A stretch of 31,038 bases of DNA, taken from the NCBI GenBank assembly GCA_015657535.1, contig JADHZB010000197.1, forward strand, positions 1 to 31,038, given 5' to 3'. Made by a program: the position numbers and the translations under genes. This document shows positions 24,406 to 31,038 of the stretch, piece after piece. Under the pieces are notes generated by a model. It searched no databases, was not told the origin of the DNA, and saw nothing but the letters and a program-made list of their open reading frames with translations. Positions within the stretch are counted from its first letter, which is position 1, and every line of letters begins with the position of its first letter. This DNA comes from Nephromyces sp. MM_2019 (lineage: Eukaryota; Apicomplexa; Aconoidasida; Nephromycida).

Positions 24406-25730
24406 TTAACATTCAGTCATTGGTTTGGGCCTCTTTGGTGGTAAGGGCCTCTCCCAATCTCTATAATTCCTTGGCCTCTGGAGAGCTTGACAGTCTCCAC
24501 GTAAAGGAATACCAAAACGTTGATATGCTAAGGATAGAAATAACATATTAGTTAACAGAAGTATATAATAGATATAATCGTCACACATATACACATACAC
24601 AAATACAAATATAAAAGTTATCATAAATATATACATGCATCAAGGTATTCTCTCTTATGTACTGTTTGATATATAGGCATAAACAAACAGGTTACTTATT
24701 ATATATACACACATCTTGATACATATCAAATATAAAAACATGTGCGCATCTTTATACATAAATATATATAAACATGTGTAAATCTCTAAATATATATAAT
24801 ATGAACATGCACGCATATCTGGATATATACAAAAAAAAATATACATAAACATTTGGATACATGTAAAATATAAACACATGCATGCACATTTGGATACATA
24901 TGAAATATATAAACATGCATAAATCTGAATATATAAAAATATATAAATGCACACACATCTGTATACATATAAATATTAATACAAAGATATACACTGTATA
25001 TACCAGTTATGCAGGTAGTCCAATCACGTTCGGTGATTTCATGACGCCTTTTTATAATAAGTTGTCCCAAAATCTTAAGCAAATTGGCTTCCTTGTGGCC
25101 TGTTTTCATCATACATTGGAGAATGGAAGCCATGGAGGATGCTTTAAGTTTTGTGAGGCCTTTCTCACCCTGGGAGGCCATACCCTTTAGTAGGAAATAA
25201 ATTAATGAGCTATCTACAGAGGTGATATTTATACCACCCTTAGCATCCGATTTACCCTCCAAGATGCGTGTGATTGACCACAACAAGTCCTGCTGTTCAA
25301 AGACGGTTAAATCGTGCCTCTTTAGCACTTCATTGATGGTGTACTTGCATGCATCTTCATCCTTAACGCCCGACGCTGCTAGACTATGGAAGAAGGAGAC
25401 GAGGTCATTATTTGAAAATGTATGATTATCTGATTGGAGTAGGGACTTGATGGAGGAAATGAGCCTTAGAGATTCTTCATTGTGAGACACCTCTAATGGG
25501 GCTAATTTCTTGTTCGAGGCATCGTGTGTATTTGTATGTGAGTTTGGCCTCTTGAGCTTTTTGTATTGTCTGCCAGTGATTTTTTGTTCAAGTTCAGAAC
25601 ATAAGGAAGATGGTGTATGTTGTGTCTTGGTAGTTTGATTGTATTTATTAGATGGTGTGTTGTAGGTATATGTTGATGGTGTCGATTCAGTTGGGTTAGA
25701 TAACAGAGCTAATTCGATAAGAGGGTCCAT
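24406..25730 (-). CDS. Heptatricopeptide-like (HPR/RAP-type) helical repeat protein, probable organellar RNA-binding factor, two exons
   Basis: Exons 25730-25004 and 24527-24406 join in phase to 849 nt, 282 residues. Residues 1-80 are polar, Ser/Thr/Asn-rich and low complexity. From about 90 to 255 there are helical pairs of about 37 residues, such as LVSFFHSLAASGVKDEDACK, LTVFEQQDLLWSITRILEG and LIYFLLKGMASQG. Their spacing and LL-W-AL pattern recall the heptatricopeptide repeats of apicomplexan RAP-domain proteins, which act on mitochondrial rRNA fragments. No RAP domain follows; instead there is a basic Pro/Arg tail (LQRPRNYRDWERPLPPKRPK) and the last three residues TEC. The gene is firm; the family is inferred from pattern only. 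No classical mitochondrial presequence is seen, and other helical-repeat families remain possible. The intron is 476 nt and mostly minisatellite. Confidence 0.62.
24711..24990. repeat. ~35-bp degenerate minisatellite filling the HPR-like gene's intron
   Basis: About eight copies of a unit beginning ACAT[CT]TGGATACATAT and ending in an AAATATAAACATG-like tail, with starts near 24712, 24747, 24781, 24813, 24850, 24887, 24921 and 24956 (period 32-37). The repeat lacks stops in several minus-strand frames, so it produces overlapping artefact ORFs of Tyr/Ile/Phe/Cys-rich peptide. The first of these is a read-through of exon 1 into the intron. Confidence 0.8.
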
Positions 25731-27200
25731 ATTGACAATTATTTGAATATGAATAACTATACTATGATTTCATGAATTATATATTATCAATATATATAAT
25801 AATTTATGTTATATATATGTATATAAATACATTCATATTATATACTCAAATTCAATATGTGGGAATAAATTGTACTGAAAAAGGTCATTTATATACACAT
25901 CTCATTCAAATTTATCTCACTTTTAAAATATGTATCATTGAACTGTACTATACATAGCTTACATAGCTTACACACGTATATATATAAAGCTAATAATTTT
26001 TTTTGCTGAAAAAATAGTAGTATTGTTTGAAATGTATTTGAAAAATATTAAATGATTTCTGAAGTTACATATTTCAATCAAAAACAAAGAAAAAGCTGAG
26101 TTCTCCAGAATTTTAGTCAACATGTTTGAATATATTTCAATGTTTTAAAATATAAATAAACATACTTGTAAGTAATCTATTGATGATAAAGTTAAAGAGT
26201 TTATATTTATACAGTATAAAATGTATGTCAAATTTATTATGCTTTATTCTTTTGTAAATATTATTATTGTCTGATATGTTAGCACTTGTGCATTAAATCT
26301 AATATATTTGAATATATCCAAAAGAAAAAGATTTCGAATTTATTTATCAGCTAAATTGATTCTCTATTAGATTAATAATTAGTTTTTTTTTATTTTGCTT
26401 TTCCAAAAGATGAAACTGCTGTAAATTTTTACTATAGACACAATTTTAAATGAAACATGAAAACAAAATTAAGTCTGAGTAATGTAAATAATTGCATTTG
26501 TATGTGTGCTTGGTCACAAATTACTTTTAATTTTTATACTTGTAGGAAAAACATATACACAACACAAAACGTATTTATTGCAAACCATTGAGCTTGTGTA
26601 TAGGATGTACACACACACACTTCAAAGCCGTTGCTATTATTAAGCTGTGTTACTCAGACACAGACCAAAAATAAGTATATATATATATATAGCTAGTTAT
26701 ATATATTATCATTAGGGTTACACACACATTAGTAAGCGGATGTAAAAAACTCTCGTAGGTCAAACCTAGACAGTAAAGCTCCCATAAAGATTGTTATCAC
26801 TATATTAGATAACACATAATTAACATATACAAACACACAACTTATCAAACTTTCAAATATTATATCTACTTAATGTACAAACACTCAACCCCATCAAACT
26901 TTCCAACACGATCAATGTTTACGGTACACAACTACAGCTCATCAAACTCACACATTTTATTAATACTTAAAGCACATACAATCCATCAAATGTGTAAATA
27001 TGAAGAATAAATAAATCACATAGACACCAGCAATATTTGTTTTATACATATACATCATCTTAACAAAAAAATACCAACATATATATTGACAAATTAACCA
27101 GTTTTATCTAACTAAGAGCTTCTTAATAATACTTACTTTACTTCAATTTTATACAAGGACTCTCAATAGAACAGAACCCAATCAATTTATAATATCCATA
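25731..27200. other. Divergent spacer between HPR-like gene and pyruvate kinase
   Basis: About 1.5 kb containing both promoters. The left two thirds are plain AT-rich sequence with TA tracts (25794-25830, 25977-25984, 26675-26690). From about 26560 CA runs appear, and 26829-27000 is a regular minisatellite listed separately. No exon-like sequence was found on either strand. The frame at 25772-25957 (+) is AT-driven noise. Confidence 0.6.
26829..27000. repeat. 48-bp minisatellite 200 bp upstream of the pyruvate kinase start
   Basis: Units start at 26829, 26877, 26926 and 26974 (spacing 48, 49, 48). Each opens with ACA[AC]A[AC]-type sequence and has ATCAAACT about 12-17 bp later; the fourth copy is truncated. 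The rest of each unit has drifted, while the spacing and the ATCAAA core are kept. Confidence 0.7.
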
Positions 27201-28988
27201 ATGAGCACTATCAAATCATTAACAAAACATCTTCAGATCATTTACCTCATCTTAACCCTAAGACAAATTTTCCGGGTTAATCATGCATCAAGAAAAACAC
27301 CAACAATGAGTCTCTTGGGTGACTCTCTCCCATTAAGACATACTAAACATACAAATTATTATGAATCCGACCACAAACACTTTACTGACCCCAAATACAC
27401 TCAATACATTTCAGACAGGGCCACATCATCAGAATGCACTAACAAACCACCAATTAAATTACACAAGCAACCTCATTTTGTAGCTGAGAACATATATCCT
27501 TTGATGAGGAACCAAAATTCTTCAACAGGGAAGAGGAATTGGAAATTTACAAGGACAAAACAAGTTGCAACACTAGGCCCCGCTAGCTTCCCCGAAGATA
27601 TAATAGAATCTCTTTTTCTTAACGGTGTCGATATCTTTAGGCTAAACTTTTCTCATGGCATATATGCAGAAAAAGCTAGATTAGTTAGAATCATACGTCA
27701 AATAGAGAATAAATATAATCATCCGATTGCTATTATGGCAGATCTACAGGGACCCAAGATACGTATTGGATCATTTAAGAATGAACGTATTGAATTAACG
27801 GAAGGATCAAGGTTTATACTAGATGATAAGAAGATGTTGGGTGATGATACACGGGTCAATCTACCACATCCAGAGTTACTCAATTCTTTTAAGAAAAGTG
27901 ATATAGTGCTTTTAGATGATGGTAAGGTAAGACTTAAGGTTGTTGGAGTTGCTCGAGGCTCGATTACGTGTATAGTAGAAAAGGGTGGTCCTGTCTCAAA
28001 TAACAAGGGTATCAACCTACCTTCTATGATTATCCCTATATCTGCATTATCTGAAAAGGATAAGAGGGATGCCAATTTTGCAAAAAAATTAGGTGTTGAT
28101 CTTATAGCACTTTCCTTCGTTCAGAAACCACAGGATATTGAAGAATTACGAAACATCACTGGCCCCGATATTGATTTGATAGCAAAGATTGAGAGACCTT
28201 CCGCTGTTGAAAATATTGACGGTATACTTAAGGTGTGTGATGGTGTTATGTTAGCAAGGGGTGATCTTGGAGTTGAGATGGACCCAGAGGAAGTACCTGT
28301 TATACAGAAAAGAATAATTTATAAGTGCCGCAAAGCTGCCAAACCTGTTATCGTAGCTACACAAATGTTAGAATCAATGGTTAACAACCCGAATCCAACA
28401 CGCGCTGAAGTTTCCGATGTTGCTACTGCTATTTATGATGGTGCGGATGCTGTTATGTTAAGTGGTGAAAGTGCTGCCGGTAAATATCCTATACAATCTG
28501 TAAGGATGCAACGACGTATAATAGAAAGAATAGAACATGATAAAAATTATTGGGAACTTATGAAAGTTAAGATTGTTGAACAAGAAGAAACTGCAATGGA
28601 TGCAATATCTGCTGCCGCCGGTGTCGTCGCTGATATGGTAGATGCTAAAGCTATTGTTAGTTTCACTGTACAAGGTGATACAGTTGGACTTATATCTGCT
28701 AGCCGACCCGATGCACCCATTGTAGCGATAACTACGAGCACTGCTGTAGCTAGAAAAATGCAACTATTTTGGGGAGTTTACCCAGTTATTTCTTTGGATA
28801 TTGAGAATAAGGGTATAGAATCTATATTTCAAATAGGTTGTGAATTTGCTAGAAGAGAAGATATGGTAAGAGATCCAAATGATTTTCTTGTTGTTACTGC
28901 AGCTGTACCTGTAATTAAGGCAGGTGCTACAAATACATTACATATTTGTAAGGCATCTTCATCTTGCAAATTTTGTGAAGAGTCTTAA
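27201..28988 (+). CDS. PYKII: Organelle-targeted bacterial-type pyruvate kinase (PyKII type)
   Basis: Converts phosphoenolpyruvate and ADP to pyruvate and ATP. In apicomplexans PyKII works inside the apicoplast (in Toxoplasma also the mitochondrion) and feeds fatty-acid and isoprenoid synthesis. Single exon, 595 residues. The first 28 residues hold a hydrophobic signal-like segment (LQIIYLILTL), followed by a basic, Asn/Lys/His-rich stretch to about residue 112, a bipartite apicoplast leader layout. The core has NFSHG (149-153), ADLQGPKIRIG (180-190), LIAKIERPSAVENIDG with catalytic Lys329, LARGDLGVEM with Asp355, ATQMLESM, and the ADP-site block PTRAEVSDVATAIYDGADAV. Lys186 in GPKIR stands where K+-dependent enzymes have Glu. 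The C-terminus carries three Cys (CKASSSCKFCEES). The core resembles proteobacterial enzymes rather than cytosolic eukaryotic PK. An in-frame ATG at residue 36 would remove the signal segment. No internal intron is needed. Confidence 0.95.
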   Translation: MSTIKSLTKHLQIIYLILTLRQIFRVNHASRKTPTMSLLGDSLPLRHTKHTNYYESDHKHFTDPKYTQYISDRATSSECTNKPPIKLHKQPHFVAENIYPLMRNQNSSTGKRNWKFTRTKQVATLGPASFPEDIIESLFLNGVDIFRLNFSHGIYAEKARLVRIIRQIENKYNHPIAIMADLQGPKIRIGSFKNERIELTEGSRFILDDKKMLGDDTRVNLPHPELLNSFKKSDIVLLDDGKVRLKVVGVARGSITCIVEKGGPVSNNKGINLPSMIIPISALSEKDKRDANFAKKLGVDLIALSFVQKPQDIEELRNITGPDIDLIAKIERPSAVENIDGILKVCDGVMLARGDLGVEMDPEEVPVIQKRIIYKCRKAAKPVIVATQMLESMVNNPNPTRAEVSDVATAIYDGADAVMLSGESAAGKYPIQSVRMQRRIIERIEHDKNYWELMKVKIVEQEETAMDAISAAAGVVADMVDAKAIVSFTVQGDTVGLISASRPDAPIVAITTSTAVARKMQLFWGVYPVISLDIENKGIESIFQIGCEFARREDMVRDPNDFLVVTAAVPVIKAGATNTLHICKASSSCKFCEES

Positions 28989-29595
28989 CATGAAAATTTG
29001 CCCAATCAATTATCTCAAATTTATTATTATTTAAAGTTCATAAATTATTTTTGCTTTACTATTATTACAATCTAATAAATTATTTTCATTTCACAATCAC
29101 TGTAATGTTATGATAAAGTTAACTTATTTATTATTGCACATATATAAGAGAAGATATACTTAAAATATAATATTTATTCAAATTTTTACAGACAGATGGA
29201 TGATAAAACTCATCTAAATCTATATGTGTGATCTCTTAAAACAACATCTACAAAAAAAACGCTAGAAATATTTTTCTCAATCTAATTATTTTAAGTATAT
29301 ATATATATATATATTATAAAATGAATTTATAAATCTTCAAAAATACATAAGAGATATTATGGATATATCTAGATAATAAACAAAAATAAAAAAAGAAAAA
29401 GAAATTCAATATAAAGAAATTATATATCTATATATTCAATTATATATTTTTATCAATGAGCTTATTAGGTTTTATTTACATTAATGTTTTTTCAATATTT
29501 TTACTTTTTAAAACAAAATTCAAAATAAATTTTGTGTTGAAATATTTTGAATTTTTTTTTGGGTCAAAAAGATATATAATTTCCCCCAATAATAC
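28989..29595. other. Convergent spacer between pyruvate kinase and SET8
   Basis: About 600 bp of very AT-rich sequence with poly-A/T runs and a (TA)n tract at 29299-29313. It holds the 3' UTRs of two converging genes. No ORF or structured element was recognised. Confidence 0.6.
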
Positions 29596-30819
29596 TTAAG
29601 TTATCAGCCATGGATTTCTTTGTATTACTTCAGGGTCGCGTTCACCATAATCTACAACTAATTCTTCATTTCTGAGAGAAAATGAAATTAAAAAAAAAAA
29701 ATAATATAATGATTACCATATACATATTTGAAATTGACATAATAAAATATATAAAAATTATGTTATACACAATCAACATACAATATAAATATATAATAAT
29801 TATTATAGATACACTGAAAATTAGAAACATTATTATGAATTCAATTCCACGAACTCTTCGATATTTCGTTTGGCACAGAAAAAAAGTTTAGCAATGTCAT
29901 CCACACAGATTGTCTAAGATATAGAAATTTAATATTATATATTAATAAATTTTAAAAACAAATGTAAATTATAAGATAGGCGTGTAAGGATATATATATA
30001 TATATGAGAGAGATCATTATATAGGATGTGTGTATATTAAAGAGAGATATTAGATAAAAATGTGTGTATATATCTAAAAGTAAGAACATTAGATAGGATG
30101 TGTATAAATTTCAAAAATATTTACCTTTGCAATTAAATTGGGGTTTTTCATTGAATGATTTATTAAACGAGCTGGTCCCAATTGTGCCAATTCATCAGTT
30201 GCATCAATACTGAAATTTTTACTATTATGTTTGAAGTAGAACATAAAACTCCTATAATAAAATAGAGTATATTAATGTGTGTATAGATTGGGAGATTTTA
30301 GGCTTGTGTAAGGAGATTTAAAAAATATTTAAGATGTTTAAAAGGATATGTGAATGATCATCCAAAGTAAATATAAAAATTATATACCCTTTATTTATTC
30401 GAGCTCTATTATATTTACAATCTCGCTCTCTACCTTCCCTTTCAGAGATCAGCTCGCCACGGTATTCTATATATATTTAAAAGTGTGCTTTAAATAGTTA
30501 TAAATCAACAAATAAATATGTAAAGTTGTATAAATGTGTATAAATATATATAAACATAGCCAAAAACTTGTATAAATATATGAATATATACATAATTATA
30601 TATAGATGTATATAAATGTGTATAAATAAATTTTATTAGGTATATATATATATATATATACCTAATACAAAATCTTCTTTGGCAATGAAATCTGCAGCAA
30701 CTACACCTCTTCCTTTTGATGTACTTTTTACAAGTTTAATGGGGGCCCTGATATTTTTACGAATGCACTCTTGGTATATACACCTTTTTTGTGATTCTGT
30801 TATGGTTACTAATGGCCTC
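29596..30819 (-). CDS. SET8: SET8/KMT5A-type histone H4K20 methyltransferase, C-terminal SET domain; 5' end beyond window
   Basis: Methylates histone H4 Lys20. Five exons in gene order: 30819-30662, 30466-30388, 30251-30125, 29913-29855, 29671-29596; together about 165 residues with consistent phases. The order matches human KMT5A throughout: KSTSKGRGVVAADFIAKEDF, EYRGELI, SFMFYFKHNSKNFSIDATDE, ARLINHS (SAM-binding NHS), LFFCAKRNIEENEELVVDYG, and the ending NPWLIT where human ends HPWLKH. The first visible exon opens in phase 2 (one nucleotide completing a codon), so upstream exons lie beyond 31038; apicomplexan SET8 proteins have long N-terminal extensions. At the Phe/Tyr switch (human Tyr334) this protein has Val. 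Introns are 136-211 nt and carry TA and TG repeats; one 5' splice site lies inside a perfect palindrome (30634-30667). The + strand frames at 29682-29891 and 30679-30861 are antisense of these exons. Confidence 0.93.
30634..30667. repeat. 34-bp perfect palindrome TATTAGG-(TA)10-CCTAATA at a SET8 splice site
   Basis: Seven-base arms flank ten TA units, so the whole 34 bp is self-complementary. On the minus strand the right arm contains the last base of the SET8 exon (30662) and the GT of the intron donor (30661-30660). In pre-mRNA the arm could pair with its partner and cover the 5' splice site. Confidence 0.85.
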
Positions 30820-31038
30820 CTATTAAGATATATATATATATGTATGTATGTGACTTATTGAGCTAAGGATGCAATGTGTGGGATAACATAATATTGTAAA
30901 AATATTTAGATGTGGAGCTCAAATTTTTTTAGGTGTGTATTATTGATATTTATATATTAGAAGGAATCAACTGACATGTAAACATATCCATATTAAAAAT
31001 ATAATGAAATAGATATAGCACATACATATATATATATA
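30820..31038. other. Right window edge: probable SET8 upstream intron
   Basis: AT-rich sequence with TA tracts (30829-30840 and the last 12 bases) preceding the first visible SET8 exon, which begins after a good TTAATAG acceptor in phase 2. It is therefore most likely intron. No exon-like frame is seen in these 219 bp. Confidence 0.6.

Noticed and set aside
24655..24994. Overlapping - strand frames of Tyr/Ile/Cys-rich peptide
   Set aside because: Generated by the 35-bp minisatellite in the HPR-like gene's intron.
27719..28763. Three - strand frames of 64-118 codons
   Set aside because: Antisense shadows of the pyruvate kinase CDS.

Overview
The window looks like nuclear DNA of an AT-rich, intron-rich apicomplexan. 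The evidence is a CDPK1 ortholog (four-EF-hand calcium-dependent protein kinase, about 508 residues, close to Toxoplasma CDPK1), an organelle-targeted bacterial-type pyruvate kinase of the PyKII kind, a SET8/KMT5A-type histone methyltransferase and a Sey1/RHD3-type GTPase. The pyruvate kinase leader argues for an apicoplast, so against Cryptosporidium. The AK8-like protein belongs to a cilium/flagellum-associated family, so a lineage with flagellated microgametes (coccidian, adeleid or haemosporidian side) fits better than a piroplasm. No rRNA, tRNA or organellar gene is visible, and the genus cannot be fixed from the sequence alone.

Layout, left to right: SEY1 (-, runs off the left edge, exons 52-2752); repeat-rich spacer; CDPK1 (-, 4970-7570, ten exons); spacer; a large RCC1-repeat protein with a TIG/IPT-like C-terminal half (-, 9680-12869, ten exons); a 181-bp divergent promoter; AK8-like degenerate double adenylate kinase (+, 13051-15005, twelve exons); a secreted acidic coiled-coil protein of unknown function (+, about 16348-17979, eleven exons); TRS120/TRAPPC9 (-, 18529-23245, eight exons); a heptatricopeptide-like protein (-, 24406-25730, two exons); PyKII-type pyruvate kinase (+, 27201-28988, one exon); and SET8 (-, 29596-30819 and beyond the right edge). 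The spliced models were built by hand. GT/AG boundaries, exon length modulo 3 and codon phase agree at every junction, and the joined proteins align to their families across the junctions where a family is recognised.

The genes do not form a pathway. They are ordinary eukaryotic neighbours covering ER shape (Sey1), calcium signalling (CDPK1), Golgi trafficking (Trs120), chromatin (SET8), organelle metabolism and RNA (PyKII, HPR-like) and probably the axoneme (AK8). The central part (about 5.5-19.7 kb) has compact genes with introns of 25-100 nt and few microsatellites. Both flanks have introns of 100-640 nt and spacers filled with TG/CA, TA and degenerate minisatellite repeats.

Most noteworthy: several genes that single-frame ORF calling misses almost completely (SEY1, SET8, most of AK8 and the acidic protein); an AK8-like protein that has lost both P-loops; an RCC1-TIG architecture; a SET8 with valine at the usual Phe/Tyr switch position; a glycine-gatekeeper CDPK1; and a lineage-specific-looking secreted acidic protein built from microexons.
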